Assembly: GCA_025617745.1 (NCBI GenBank)
Contig: CM046853.1
Coordinates: 52,787,021 to 52,851,020, forward strand
Source: Heliocidaris erythrogramma
Lineage: Eukaryota; Echinodermata; Echinoidea; Camarodonta; Echinometridae
DNA: 64,000 bases
Direction: 5' to 3'
Part shown: piece after piece, positions 1 through 13,198 of the stretch
Layout: every line of letters starts with the position of its first letter
Numbering within the stretch: the stretch's first letter is position 1
Made by a program: the position numbers and the translations under genes
The notes under the pieces: model-generated
The model's input: only the letters and a program-made list of their open reading frames with translations
The model's database searches: none
Told to the model about the DNA's origin: nothing

Positions 1-1245
1 ACGGCATCTCTCATTGCTAGACACAACTCAATCACTCCTTGGCTGTGACATAATTACATACATGTACGTACCCATGTCATATTGCTTTCAAGCAAATGGA
101 AAATGTGAAACAAGCACACATCCCATCTTTACAACATTGGGAAAGTTGAGAAAATTGGAAAGTACATAAGGTCAATACTCAATAATCATCATTTCAGATT
201 ATGTGACAAGATCAACTTTAATCAAGAAGACTTTTAGTTGATACCTGACTGCTAGGATAGCATAAGTATACTTAAGCAACCAGGGGACGTACAGCCTAAA
301 GTCCTCTCCGAGGGACTTGGTAATGAGGATTAATGTCTTACCAAAGGGCATTAATGAATCCACCTGCATTCGAACCGGGTCCTCCATTTGAGACCAGCAC
401 TGCTCTACCACTGAGCCATCATGCCTCTTTTTTACAATTTATGAATAGGAGATAATGCATGTATTGTACATACATGTATGTGTATAGTCCTAGTACGTGA
501 TACAGTAGCTTACAAAATAAAATAACTTTGCTTTCTCTTTAAGTGCAGTGTAAACATTTAATGCAATTAAAATAAGGTCAATCCAAATATCAAAGATTAC
601 TAAAAATATACATGTATAATGATTTGTTTCACTTCATCATTATGTCCATGTATGTATGTGTCCTGTTCCGTTGGCTAATACATGTATTTCATCACAACAT
701 ACAGGTACATGTACCCTCCAACATCAGTCTGATATATTAACAATGTGCACTCATGCTTGTAAGAGTACTGCATGTGTTGCTATGTCAGATAATCCCTCTA
801 CAAGTTAGTCTACCAATATATGAACTACTTCATCACAGAATCAGGAAGTATGAATACGAAAGCTGTGAATTCCTCTATATTACATGTACATGTACAACGA
901 AACAAAGTCTTGATGGCAAACTAGCTTTAAGGTTGAGTGAAAGAAAATAAAACAAAGGAACTGATAATGTAAGTGCATGCTTTAAAAAAAAAGGGGGAAG
1001 ATTGAATTATGAATATGTCAATGTTATGATCATTATCAACAGTGTAAATAGTGATCAAAACTTTCATTTAATATATGACAATACAGTGTACCTATTTTTT
1101 CATAAATTGTTACAGTTTACCAGTTGAGTTTATCTACATGTACATGTACATGTACATGTATTATGTTCTCTAATATTTCTCCTAGCTCAAACGCAGCTTT
1201 GGAAAACCTTTTTACTAACAAATTGTAGGAGGGCAAGTCCAAGAT
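1..1245. other. Intergenic AT-rich DNA with ACATGT repeats and a SINE-like fragment
   Basis: No gene seen. Short runs of CATGTA/TACATG recur (e.g. 1136-1160 and 1505-1525). A tRNA-like SINE fragment lies at 280-420. Confidence 0.5.
280..420 (-). repeat. tRNA-derived SINE-like fragment
   Basis: On the minus strand, TGGCTCAGTGG (A-box-like, 408-418) is followed 30-40 bp later by GGTTCGAATGC (B-box-like, 366-376), the internal promoter layout of RNA polymerase III. A short motif of its body (GGATTAATGTCTTACCAAAG) recurs near 6699 and, more weakly, near 44423. Confidence 0.5.
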
Positions 1246-1338
1246 ATATCTTTCCAAGATTTATGGAATTGTAATAAATTCTCTTTAAGTTTTGTAGTAC
1301 CAATCGTCTTTCCAAGATTTATGGAATTGTAATAAGGA
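1246..1338 (+). repeat. 30-bp direct repeat
   Basis: CTTTCCAAGATTTATGGAAT and its following 8-10 bases occur twice, about 61 bp apart (near 1250 and 1309). Short local duplication in otherwise unremarkable AT-rich DNA. Confidence 0.7.
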
Positions 1339-1553
1339 ATTGTGAACATTAATTGACCTAAAAATATCACTTTATTTGATATTTTGTCAGATCCTAGCTC
1401 TAGAAGGGCTATCAGCTTGATATGGTCATCAGACATACTTAAATCTTAGATCTGTGGTTTATGGGACAAAATAACTCGGACTTGACCCAGACTTGACCTG
1501 TATATGTACATGTACATGTATGTACCTCAAAATAAAATCTCCAAGGTGTAACA

Positions 1554-1697
1554 CCAGGGGAGCATTTCATCAAGTGTTTTGTCAGTGATTTTCACCGACA
1601 ACTGTTATAAGCTACTGAAATCCTTGCATCTGATTGGCCGAGAGCAAATTTGTCGGTAAAAGTCGCTGACAAAACACTTGATGAAACGTTCCCCTGG
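1554..1697. mobile_element. CCAGGGGAGC-family palindromic MITE, copy 1
   Basis: 144 bp, ends CCAGGGGAGCATTTCATCAA and the complement of CCAGGGGAACGTTTCATCAA. The central core (ATAAGCTACTGAAATCCTTG) is shared with copies at 48290-48433 and 56304-56460. Confidence 0.75.
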
Positions 1698-1908
1698 CCT
1701 TCATTGCAAAAAACGGCCTCTTGTAATGCATAGCATGTACAAAATGTACCTACACATGTCTGTCAGCTACTGCCGCTCATCAGTCACCTAAGAATAGGGT
1801 TGAAACTGCGTAGGCTACTTGTCAATTGGCTAATGACAAATGCAAACACTCCCTTATAAAAGGGTACCAATCACTTCCCTGACAAAATATCTCCATAATA
1901 AAGGCTTA

Positions 1909-2084
1909 TGGGGTGTTGCAAGAAAGTTGCAATCAATTGCAAATTGTAAAGCAAATTAGAACAACCATTCTGAATGGTTCAGGGTCTGCCCATTCAAGAA
2001 GCTGCGCTTGCAACAATGATTTTGATTGGTCAGTACCGATCAGTTGCAACTTGCAATCAATCGCAACTTTCTTGCAACACCCCA
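1909..2084. mobile_element. Palindromic MITE with TTA duplication (PIF/Harbinger-like)
   Basis: 176 bp with 22-bp perfect inverted ends beginning TGGGGTGTTGCAAGAAAGTT, flanked by TTA (1906-1908 and 2085-2087). Three-base TTA/TAA duplications are typical of PIF/Harbinger elements; the assignment is inferred. Confidence 0.7.
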
Positions 2085-2315
2085 TTAGAGATATAGGCCT
2101 AAAACTACTGATTATATAAAGTGTAGCTCATCAAAAAAATAAACACCTCAGCATCATAAGATACCACAGTATATTTTCAATAAATAATATTACTGTGATA
2201 AATATATTTTAATATAATAACCAGTATTGATGAGGGCTTCATTTAAATTCAAAACTATTACCATCATGTTCAGCCTTTTTCATGCATTGCATTTGATTGA
2301 CAGGAATTACATTTC

Positions 2316-2735
2316 TGCCTGACTGCCAGGGTATTTATGGAATTCAATGATAAATTGTAATATGGCCCTCAAATGTGTCAGTTTACTTAAAATTGTAGGC
2401 AGATCATCAACCAGGCAGGTAAATCAAATTCACCTGGTCAAACCAAGGATGTACAGTACTACATGTAGGCAACAGAAAACGAGTCAATTCATTTTCAAAT
2501 AAAAAGGAATTACATTAAACTATGTACATTACTGAGGGCTTGTTTGAGAGTCACTGCCTGACTGCCAGGGTATTTATGGAATCCAATTGATGATAAATTA
2601 TATTGTCCTCAAATGTGTCAATTTACTTTTAAAAATTGTGGGGAGATCTTCAACCAGGCAGGTACATGTAATGTAAATCAAATTCAACTGGTCAAACGAG
2701 TCCAAAGAAAACTTTTCCATTCATTTTCAATCTGA
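2316..2735 (+). repeat. Diverged tandem duplication (about 237-bp step)
   Basis: CTGCCTGACTGCCAGGGTAT starts both units (about 2316 and 2555). Each continues through ATTTATGGAAT, CCTCAAATGTGTCA and AACCAGGCAGGTA to a CATTCATTTTCAA-like end. Non-coding. Confidence 0.65.
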
Positions 2736-3177
2736 AGATTTTCATCCCACAGATCAGTAGGCCCCTATATACACATCATTTTCTGCTTATAGTTGACCAC
2801 ATTACATGCATAATATATGCAATCACAGAGAATGCTGATGTGTCTGACAAACTATCATCAGTGAGCTATTTCCTCTTCCTGATCCTTTCCTCCGGATTGA
2901 TGATTTCTCATTAAACAGACACTATAAATACGGATGCTTTCTGTCAGGGTATTACCAGTATTAATTCTATCCATCTGTTGTGTTATGAAAAGTGATATGC
3001 CTCTACATAATAAACAGGCATTCACAATGCAGATTGGGGACCGGTTTTCAATTCCTGTATGGAATGGATATGATCGCTTAATGATTTCGACAAACCTTCC
3101 TGTATCGACCAAGTTGAAAAAATATGCCACCCTCAATTTAACAGCCCTAAAAATATAACAGAATAACCTTATGTAAC

Positions 3178-3781
3178 TAGAGATACTGAAACACTGACAG
3201 TATTCACACGTACGTGTATGTACATACATGTGTACATGTATAGTTTTTGGATCCTGGCTGATAGGGTGGTAGTCAGTACTGCTTCCCCAGAAACAATACA
3301 ATGTTAATCCCATTATGCCATTTTGCCAAGGTTCAATACTTGCTTGACCTTATAGTAATGACTGACAAAGCTACCTGTAATAGTGATCGAAATTTGGCAA
3401 TGTCTCTCAAATATACATTTACCTCACAAGATAGTTAAATAATACCCCTTTAATTCAAATCAGTTTCCCCGCTTAACTTCCCTGGTGAAAATCTTCAAAT
3501 TTACGAGCACGAATTCCTTAGGTTACGCAGGGAAGTACAGGAGCACCATTCAGACCGAACTCACTTCCCCGGGAAAGTTGCCATTGGTTACGAGTGAGAG
3601 AGAGAGAGTGAGAGAGAGTGAGAGAGAAAGAGAAAGAGAGAGAAAGAGAAAAAGAGAGAGAAAGAGAAAAAGAGAGAGAAAGAGAAAAAGAGAGAGAAAG
3701 AGAAAAAGAGAAAGAGAAAAAGAGAGAAAGAGAGAGAGAGCACACTCTTTCTCTATGGTGTCATAGAGTATGCACTTATGC

Positions 3782-3820
<39 letters not shown>

Positions 3821-4373
3821 AGGTTATCAAAGATAACCTTGTACTCCTCCTCCAGTCAGTGTCAGACTTTGTAAAGTAGGTATTGTGTACATATCTCCCT
3901 TGATCAATCCAAGCTACATGTAGACCATACTTGATATAGAGGAAAGGAAAAATAATATAGAGATACTGATACACTGACAGTATTCACACGTGTACGTGTA
4001 TATACATGTATACATGTATAGTTTTTGGATCCTGGCTGATAGGGTGGTAGTCAGTACTGCTTCCCCAGAAACAATACAATGTTAATCCCATTATGCCATT
4101 TTGCCAAGGTTCAATACTTGCTTGACCTTATAGTAATGACTGACAAAGCTACCTGTAATAGTGATCGAAATTTGGCAATGTCTCTCAAATATACATTTAC
4201 CTCACAAGATAGTTAAATAATACCCCTTTAATTCAAACCAGTTTCCCCGCTTAACTTCCCTGGTGAAAATCTTCAAATTTACGAGCACGAATTCCTTAGG
4301 TTACGCGGGGAAGTACAGGAGCACCATTCAGACCGAACTCACTTCCCCGGGAAAGTTGACATTGGTTATGAAT
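3178..4373 (+). repeat. Near-identical 415-bp direct duplication around a purine-tract repeat
   Basis: Segment 3178-3592 recurs at 3958-4373 (offset about 781 bp) with only scattered differences. Between them (3596-3957) lies a second repeat with a (GA)n-rich purine tract, a TA microsatellite and the palindrome ACAAGGTTATC-AAA-GATAACCTTGT (3818-3842). High identity implies a recent duplication or an assembly artefact. Confidence 0.75.
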
Positions 4374-4724
4374 TCCATGTTTAATCTGCCATAAGTCAGG
4401 TCAGATTCAGGTTAGTGTCTTAGGGCAGGTTTAATGAAAGTCGATGCGACGACATGGGATCATAATGTGACCGGCCGGAAGTGATAATTGATTGCTGACG
4501 TATTTCACCGGGGAAGTTCTCCGCCGACCCTTTCAAACCAACCAATCACCCGCTTTAAACTCTCTTCTCCCGCGTAAGTTCTCCACCTCCGTAGGTGGAG
4601 AAGTTACGCGGGGAAGTTAAGCGGGTGACTTTTCCCTTGTCCTTTTCAGACCAAACCTTTCCCCGCGTAACTCTAAATTTATGCGGGGAACTTACGCGGG
4701 TAAGTGCTTGGTTTGAAAGGGGTA
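4221..4724. mobile_element. TACCCCTTT-ended MITE with internal hairpin
   Basis: 504 bp. Ends TACCCCTTTAATTCAAACC and the complement of TACCCCTTTCAAACC; TAA flanks at 4218-4220 and 4725-4727. The interior repeats CGCGTAAGTTC-type motifs and contains a hairpin at about 4571-4608 with 17-base arms around CCGT. A 5' fragment of the same element lies at 3441-3592. Confidence 0.6.
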
Positions 4725-4727
4725 TAA

Positions 4728-5754
4728 GACGATATGAGTATCTAAATACACCAGGGCTTTATTATACTTTTACTTCTGAGGTTCCAGAGTGCCATTTTAT
4801 TAATATGTACAGTTAGTGTCAAGCCCTTTCTAAACCAAAACCCTTTTTAATATAAACATATTAGTTTTGAGAAATATTCTTGAAAATAGTAATAATAAGG
4901 AGATACCTGTCAAGTATATGTATGTAAAATGGCTACAGGGTCTATGTAGAAGTTTTTCTGCAAAGTGGAGACTGTACACTGCCATTTCAGAAGTTTAATT
5001 AAATGTTAAGAACACTAACTGTTAACATGAAATGCTTTAATAGATTAGTGCATATAAATGTACATATATGTTTGTACATGTACATGTAGTAGATTCTTAT
5101 AAATTCATATCATTAGGCGTTGTATAGTGTGTAGGCATTTCAAAAGGAATATATGCCTTTCTTAAACTATGGGCCCTACATTGTACAATACAAAACAATA
5201 ACTACATATGTATAATTATTTAAATTAATTCAATATTTCTCATTTTTAGTGAAATTCAGTCAATTTAAATGGATATTTTCGTTACATTATTCACAAATAC
5301 CACATTACATTTAAAACCACATTACCGTTACAATAAGGTATATAGTTGTATTTGCATATCATATTTGGTCATCAACTCGAATATCTTGTTTTAAATAAAA
5401 CCTGTACTCACCATGATAATGATGATTTTTTTCTTTAGGATAATGTTACACTATTTTAATTTACTTATTCTCATGTAATGTATTTTTGATAATTTTTAAG
5501 CATGTAAGTTTTGTATGTTTTTATCAAAGTTGTAAATCATTCACAATTTAGCCATTGGCTCCGTCAGAATGATAATAAAACCTTCATTTCAATTCAATAC
5601 GTGTACAGGTACATGAAAAATTACTCATTCTGTATAAATCTGTGTTTCATTTTCCATCTCATGAATGAGTTTTGGACTCTAATATAGACAGATTTTAGTT
5701 TCAACAGGTAAATTGTTCTTTATTACTCCTGAACTTTTTTGGTAAATGGGAGGG
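4728..5754. other. Intergenic AT-rich DNA, no feature
   Basis: No convincing ORF, repeat or RNA gene between the TACCCCTTT MITE and the purine-tract repeat. Confidence 0.5.
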
Positions 5755-6018
5755 GGGTGAGAAAGTGAGAGAGAGAGAGTGAGAGAGAGTGAGAGAGAAA
5801 GAGAAAGAGAGAGAAAGAAAGAGAGCACACTCTTTCTCTATGGCATCATAGAGTATGCACTTATGCATGTGTGTATATATATATATACAAGGTTATCAAA
5901 GATAACCTTGTACTCCTCCTGTCAGTGTCAGACTTTGTACAGTAGGTATTGTGTACATATCTCCCTTGATCAATCCAAGCTACATGTAGATCATACTTGA
6001 TACAGAAGAAAGGAAAAA
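5755..6018 (+). repeat. Second copy of the purine-tract/palindrome repeat
   Basis: Matches 3596-3957: GAGA-rich tract, GAGCACACTCTTTCTCTATG, TA repeat, the same palindrome and a 3' stretch ending in GAAAGGAAAAA. It lacks the flanking 415-bp duplicated segment, so the two are independent repeat units. Confidence 0.75.
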
Positions 6019-6525
6019 AACAATTGAAATACAGTGTACTGCATTTTCATCTTGGAAACTCCAAAACTGTAGTACAGTGCATTTCAAAATCCCTGAATAA
6101 CAGATGCAATACTCCTTACATTGATTTTGGTTTTTTTCTTTTTACTAGTTCAGCAGTGGATGAACTTTTACACATCCTCATGTAGCCATGGGCATATGAC
6201 TGTGAGTGAGAGTTTGTATGTAGTATCCCAGTGTCCTGGGCCAGGGACAGAGTTAAAGGGAAATCCTACCCTAATGGCACGTTGCTCTGAATGAAAGAGG
6301 AAAATCAGAAAATCAGATTGGTGAAAGTTTGAACGAAATCGGACAAACAATAAGAAAGTTATGAATTTTGAAAGTTGCAATCACTATACATATGGGAATT
6401 TCAAATTGGCCGAATAGGTAACATCACTGTGATGTAGTTGCGGACAACTCCCCCATTCGCTCCAACACACAAAATTACTAAAATGTCATTTTTTTTCAAA
6501 ATGTATTACTCAGTAGGATTTTTTT

Positions 6526-6760
6526 TTTATAATAATAATAATAATAATGGTGGCTTCTTGTATAGCGCTCATGTCCGTCACGTTGTGACGCTCCTGGCGC
6601 TTCATTATTACCCCGGTCATAGCTTATATTAGCAGCCAAATATGTAGCGCTCAAGCATATCGGGTACCCATTTACACCTGGGTGGAGAGTGGCAAATGTG
6701 GATTAATGTCTTGCCAAAGGACGTTACTATAATATGCGATCTCCAATATATTTTGAGTAC
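6526..6760 (-). repeat. SINE-like dispersed repeat with (AAT)n start
   Basis: Begins with an (ATA)n tract, then GCGCTCATGTCCGTCACGTT, a CGTCACGTTGTGACG palindrome, and GGATTAATGTCTTGCCAAAG, a motif shared with 330-350. I see no intact A/B boxes here. Confidence 0.4.
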
Positions 6761-8322
6761 TGCCCCGAGGGTAAAGGCGCTTCGGAGAAAACCGCAAATT
6801 AATGATATTTTTGTATACGACAAACGGGAGAGTTGTCCACAAGTATGTCACAATCGACTTACCAAATTGCCAATTTGAGATTCGCATAGATGTAGTGATC
6901 TCATTTTTCAAACATTCATAACTTTCTTACTCCTTGTCCGATTTCTCTCAAACTGTCACGATCCTGTTTTTCTTATTTTTCTGCTTTCACACAAATCAAC
7001 TTATCACCAAGGTTAGATTGCCCTTTAAGGATTGAGTACTCTCTATTTTCGTCAGAATCTACAGGATGACCGCTGCATGTATCACAACTGCATCATTTTG
7101 CTAACATCTGCCTGTTCATGAAATGCCCTATCCCCACACACTTCAGCTCACCTGAATCCGCTACATCCCAATTCACAGATAGGTCTATGTGTATCTCGTT
7201 CTGAACATATTCTTTCGAAAGGGTTAAACTTTGAGAAGTTGCCCAATGTTTCTCAGTTTGCAAAACCAGTCATTCATCAGCTTACCACTTACATACAATA
7301 CACTCTACATTCTAGACCAAAGCAAGAATTATACACATCATCCTGTAAATTCTGAGGTAAAAATGGGATAACGATGTCCTAGGTTTGTAGACAAGGTGTC
7401 CAAGGTTTAGGGTTGGTGTTGGAGCGCCCTCTCAGTCTCAGTCTCTTGTCAGAATCGTCAGAATCCCGTTTACATCAGAATCCCCTTTTCGTCAGTATTC
7501 CATTTTCACGTACGTCAGATGACCAGGATTACACACACTATTAGTATTACACACTAATCTAATTTGCAATTCCCATAACCATAACAATAAGCCACGTTTT
7601 TAGACATGAATGATTTTTTGGGCTTGCACAAATCGCAGGTCAAAATCAGTGTTTGTGTTGTTGTCTGTTGTTTTCCTTTTCAAAGTTCATGATTAAGATT
7701 TTGCATAAATCAGGTTTAATTTTGTTCATATTGTCTGAGCTCGAAGCGACAAATCAACACAGATAAATACCTATGAAAAACTGAATAAATCATGACAAAG
7801 AAAAGTGAAACACCTGACACTTGACACTATGACAGTCAATGTAAACACTCCTTTCATTCACTCGTGCACAATTCGAGACTCGATCTGGCAGTGGCACCGA
7901 TGACCTGCTGCAGACGCCAATCGGCCACATAAAAATTATCAGAAAAGATTTATAGCACTCACCGGTACTCATTTTGGCTTCGATTTAGATATCCAGATTA
8001 CACTTTCCATTACTTTTCGCCCATCAACTGATTATAGTGCTGCTCTGACCGTTCCAACAGCGTTGAATCTTAATCTTGAGCTCGGAAACTTTTCATAGAC
8101 AGTCATCAGGCGAAAGATCGCTGATCTGCTTTCTGCTAGAGATAGAGAATAACATCAAAATCCCGGAAGTGCATGTCCCTTTTCGTCTGTATCATTCTTG
8201 TCAAGAGATGGCACCAAACGCCTTTCATTTTTGCCTTTCATAAAGGCAAACGAAGTTAATTATTGACTGATTGCCAAATAAGATCGATGCAAATAACACG
8301 AAGCAACAACAACAACCGAAAC
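6761..8322. other. Intergenic DNA, no gene recognised
   Basis: Scattered short ORFs only. No transposon end or RNA gene identified. Confidence 0.4.
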
Positions 8323-8578
8323 CAGTGGGGGATTTAGGGGGAGGGGCAATTCCGGCCCGTGCCCCCTCCTTTGTAACTGATTACCTTTTCTTCTTATTAT
8401 TTTTCTTTTTTTGTCAGAGAATTTTGTAGGAAAGGTGGACCCCAAAAATGTGATAACGCTTCTTTTTTGTCTTTTGCTTGCTTGTCAGAGAATTCTGGAT
8501 GAAAACTGAACCAAAACAATCTGATAACCTTGTTTTGTGTCCCCCTTTTGTTTTTACAAAATCCTAGATCCGCCCCTG
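8323..8578. mobile_element. Short hAT-like MITE
   Basis: Ends CAGTGGGGGATTTAGG and the complement of CAGGGGCGGATCTAGG, about 256 bp. No matching 8-bp flank found. A related segment with CAGTAGCGGATTTAGGG lies at 11622. Confidence 0.5.
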
Positions 8579-8792
8579 GTTAGAATAACAACTTTGAAAA
8601 GATTTGACATAATGTCATCAGTGACGGATCCATGTTTCACAGGGGAGCAAAAGTAGAAATATTTATTAGTAATCTCATGTTCTATAATGTGATCTCCTTG
8701 TGTGAGACATCAGCAGATAACGATTGCAATACTCTCCAAGCACTTAGAACTGAACTTTTCAAACGATTACGGAATATATTCCAAGTTCTTTC

Positions 8793-10012
8793 CAGGGGCG
8801 TCGCTAGAGGGGGGTTGTGGGGAGGTAACAGAGCTATGTATACATATCAACACCCCCCCCCCACCACCCACTCAATATGTCTGCAAATGCACCACCTCTG
8901 AGCAAAAAATAAAGGGGAGGGGAAAAGGGGAGAGGGAAGAGGAAAGGGAAAAGGAGAAAAGAGAAAGGAGAATAAAAAAGGAAAATGAAAAGAAAATGGG
9001 AAAGGAAATGAAAACAAAACCAGGATAAAAATAAGGAATTGAAAAGGGAAGGAAAGAAAACAAAGGAAAAACTAGCCAATTTTTTTTTGCTCGCTCGCAA
9101 AAACACTGGAAAGTTAACCCGTTGACTACTGAAGTTTAACTCTCATAGGCTCAATACAGGAGCCACCCGGTTCCCGAAGTCTATGGGCAAAAGGTGTACC
9201 CCTTCGGCAATTCTCTACGAAAAGTTCGCAAATATTTAGAAATTGAAAAGTAGGTATTCGGGTAAAAAGGCATTCTCTTCGGCAAAGTTCCAATATTCGG
9301 GCAACCACCACGTCATATTCGGGTAGCAAAGTGAGGTGCCAGAATATCCACATATTGGGTTGGGCGGGCAGCTATAGGTCCCCAGATAACTTATGTACAT
9401 TTTCTCTACGAAAAGTTTGTGGGTTTTTTATTTAAAAGTTTGTATTCGGCGAAAGGCGTCCCCCCCCCCCCCCTCCCCTTCGGCAATGGCTGCAGCCCCC
9501 CCCCCCCCCCCCGCTACCACGAGGATTTGCAAAGTTCCGATATTAGGGCAACCACCACTTTATAGGCAGCGAGGAGATATGCACATATTTTGGCAGCAAG
9601 GTTCCAAGATAATTATGTAACTTTTGTATGTGTGTAATTGGGTTTTTACAGACGTGTATCAATCAGATATGATTATTTACGTCTGGGACCGACCTTTAAC
9701 GTCACCATCCGAAAGACGTGACTCAGTCTCGAACCTGGGTCCGCTGAATCAGTTTATAACTTCCACTGGTAGCTGGATTACAGGCGCACGCCACAACGCC
9801 CAGTATGTAACATGCATCTGTACATTCCCTGCGAAAATGGGCGAAAATGGGCCTGTGTGATCAAGATCTCTACATCTGTGATTTTCTTTTATTATTATTT
9901 TTTTTTTTGGGGGGGGGGGGGGATTAGGGTGCAGCATTTTTATCGGCAAATTTGGGTGTCACAACCCCGTTCCCCCCCTCCCCCCATTCAAAATGTTCTA
10001 GCGACGCCCCTG
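8793..10012. mobile_element. hAT-like non-autonomous DNA transposon with exact 8-bp target duplication
   Basis: Perfect 16-bp terminal inverted repeats (CAGGGGCGTCGCTAGA and its complement at 9997-10012) are flanked by exact 8-bp copies of GTTCTTTC (8785-8792 and 10013-10020). CAGGGG-type ends with an 8-bp duplication are typical of the hAT superfamily. The 1,220-bp interior has no transposase; it holds C/G homopolymer runs (e.g. 9460-9473, 9496-9512, 9909-9922) and a purine-rich tract (8915-9065). Confidence 0.85.
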
Positions 10013-10020
10013 GTTCTTTC

Positions 10021-11621
10021 AACCGTTAATAATCATAAGAAGTTTGATATAATATAAGGTATAAGGTGAAAATGACATGCATGTATTAAGTGACGCATAT
10101 ATCATGTATAAGTGGACTAAGCAACACGTTCATCGAATAAATTACTGCTATAATAGAAGGTTATTAATAATAATAGAGTCCGTTCTTTTAATTGTTCTCA
10201 CCGTATATAATTTTATTACTTTTCGTCGAGTGTCATTTGATATGTACCGTTTTGTCTTTATATGATTTGCTTTTTCTCTGAGGTTTTGTTTTTATATAAT
10301 AATTTTATGCTTCCCTTATTTTCTGTTTTGCTTTTGATGATTGCACAAAAGCACACGTAGGCGCTCGAGATTGAAGGGGGCATGCATGCAGACGTGTAGT
10401 TTTGCCCAGTAATAAAACAGCCTCTGTTAAAAAAAAGTATATAAAAGAGCATAAAGAGTAGAACAATATATAAAAATCACAAAGTCATGTATAGAGCTAA
10501 GAGTCACCATGATCATAGGTTAAAAGCAACATATTTTGAAATAAAAAAAAATACATGGAGACTTCAAGTTCTGTATCATAGGTTATCAGCATGCAGTATA
10601 TCTTAAAACTTTATTTACTATTACCTACACGATTTGAAAAGGCCTAGAGCTAAAAATAAATATTACCTTATTGCCAACATACATATACGATATTTATTTT
10701 ATATTCACATATATATAGTTTGCATCAATAACCCATATCACAGTTGTCGTTTAAAAATAATCATATACAATACTTTATATAACAACTGTCATATTTATTT
10801 ACAATTGAATGCAACCTACATAGAATGTCATAGTTATGTTTTAAAATAAATACAATACCGTAAGTGAAACAAGTATCAACCTGGAAACTCACCGCCCACA
10901 TACACTGCAAGGGGCTCTTTCCACCTTAAAATTCAGTGCCTGTATATCGTAGAGCCTTTGGTAGCAGTCCCAAGTGTAGAGGGACAAAATATATGCACTG
11001 AATTTACCATCATGTAAATGTAAAAAAAAAAAGAAAGAAAGAAAGAAAAGAAGTCAATTTAAGATGATTCGCTTACATGATAATAAAGGTTAAATTACGA
11101 TTGAATTAAGAAAATGCTATAGAATATGCTTTGTAACCGCTCTCCTTTGGTAATCAAAATAGATAATTTCCGTCGAGTTTCCTGTGATAGGTTGTAATTG
11201 TTGTAATTTGCACATGTACAATTATTTAGTGTTGATATAATTCGCTTATATGTTTTGTTTTTATTTGAACATGCTTCGATTATATTATGATGTTTTTTTT
11301 TTTTTTTTGGGGGGGGGGTTGTTTTTTGTTTTTGCTCTTTATTTTTTTAGGGGGAGGGGATTTAATGTTTAATAATCATAATTATGTCTGGAGTTTTTCA
11401 ATCAACTACATGTATATGAATTTGAATTTGTATTTTCCATGATGACATAACAATTTTTACCCAAATAGTTCCCTTCACTCGTTGGCAAAACGGAGAGACT
11501 GGGAGGTTGATATTCGGGAAAGAGGCACTAGCGTACCCAAGGAGGGTGGGGGGGGGGCAAGGAGGGCAGACTGCCCCTCGAAACTTTTGACAAAAAAGAA
11601 AAAGTTTAAGGTCCTCTCCAT
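10021..11621. other. AT-rich intergenic DNA, no gene
   Basis: Contains a T run followed by G run (11289-11320) and a second poly-T/G-rich patch. No ORF of recognisable family. Confidence 0.45.
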
Positions 11622-11831
11622 CAGTAGCGGATTTAGGGGGCAATCCCGGCCCCTTTTGAACGAAAAATATACAGTGTGCCCCCCCCCCTTATTTTAAAAC
11701 TGATACTTATTATGGAGGAAAACGGGACCCCATAAAATGTGATAAGCCCCACCTCACCCCCCCGGACTTTTGGAGGGCTGGCGGAAAAAAATTCTCGCAA
11801 CCCAACTCCCCCCCCCCCCCCCGTGCCTCTG
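11622..11831. mobile_element. Short hAT-like MITE with C-rich interior
   Basis: Begins CAGTAGCGGATTTAGGGGGC and ends in a poly-C run plus GTGCCTCTG (complement CAGAGGCAC). The interior matches 8323-8578 (CCCGGCCCC, then ATGTGATAA). Target duplication not visible. Confidence 0.45.
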
Positions 11832-13198
11832 ATACAGATTCGCCAACAATTACACATTTTAGAGCAATTATGATGATGATGACGACGACGATGATGATGA
11901 TGATAATTGATTGACTGATTGATTGATTTTATTTTTCCATGCATCAAATACAAAATAACATATCAACATAATAATAAAACAGTCATATCATGGGAGGGGT
12001 TAGTCATAAGCCTAAGGCTTGAAAGTAACGTCCCTCAAGATACGATAAAGTCCCCCTTTAAAATATAAACTTTGCATTCATATACATAATTATGCAAATA
12101 CATATACATATATACATACATACATACATACAACGATTATTTAAATGGGGTTCACAAATAGTAAAGAGCGTGTCATGATTACATACTTATCTAACGTCAG
12201 TCGTACATCGAGATCAATACAGTACAATAAAATAAAATCGTACATTGTAAATTCTACTGTATTGCAAATACAATAAGAAGCGGAATTCGAATGGGAGGGG
12301 GACAAAGACGAGACCAAAATAACGCAATTAATGTACATTTTAATACCGGGTTAAAATACATTTTTTAAATTCATTTTTAAACCTGGTTATTGTAGGACGA
12401 TATCGTATATTTAAAGGTATATTATTCCATATGTCAGGACCAACATGTTTTATCGATTTATGAGCAAGTGAGGTTATTGGGATTATAAGATGAATGCTTA
12501 AAGAAATTCTTGTCGGGTACTTATGTATTGCAGAGTTTGAGCAAAACATATGATCAAACGTACTTGGAAGTTGACAGAAGTGGAACCGATACATAATAAA
12601 GCAATTTGAAAAGTATGAATATCGTCAATTTTCAACGTATTGAATCCATAAAACAATGGGTCTGCATGATCATAATATCCACCACCTGCACATAAACCAA
12701 TAGCTTTCTTTTGCAATAAAAGGATGTAACTACTTTTTTACAATATTACAATATGTAATATGTGGCATCAATATAGCATTATATATAACAAATAATACCT
12801 GTAAGGGTAGATATTGTTTAAGTTTAAAAAGAATTCCTACACAACGTGAAATAGATGTTATAAAACCTTTGATATATGATCGTCCCAAGTTAAATATTCA
12901 TCCAATACTACACCTAAATATTTAACTTTTTTTTTCTTCAATAATTTTACCATCAATTTTAATATCATAAATAAAATCAAAATGCGACTTCCATCTTTTA
13001 AAATGAATAAAATGGGTTTTTTGTACATTAAGTGACAATCTATTACATTTAAACCAAGATGATATTTTGGGCAATTCAGTATTTAGTGTGTCAAAAAGCG
13101 ATTTCATATTAGCATAAGTAATTGTAGTATCATCAGCAAAAAGAATGAACTGTAATAAATGTGATGCATTAACAATATCATTGATATACACTAAAAAC

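Noticed and set aside
2858-3313. 151-codon minus-strand ORF
   Set aside because: No domain, no signal of coding bias, and its 5' part lies in a duplicated non-coding repeat.
3485-3836. Arg/Glu/Lys- or Ser/Leu-rich ORFs
   Set aside because: Translations of a GA-rich purine tract; the same tract recurs at 5755 without the ORF.
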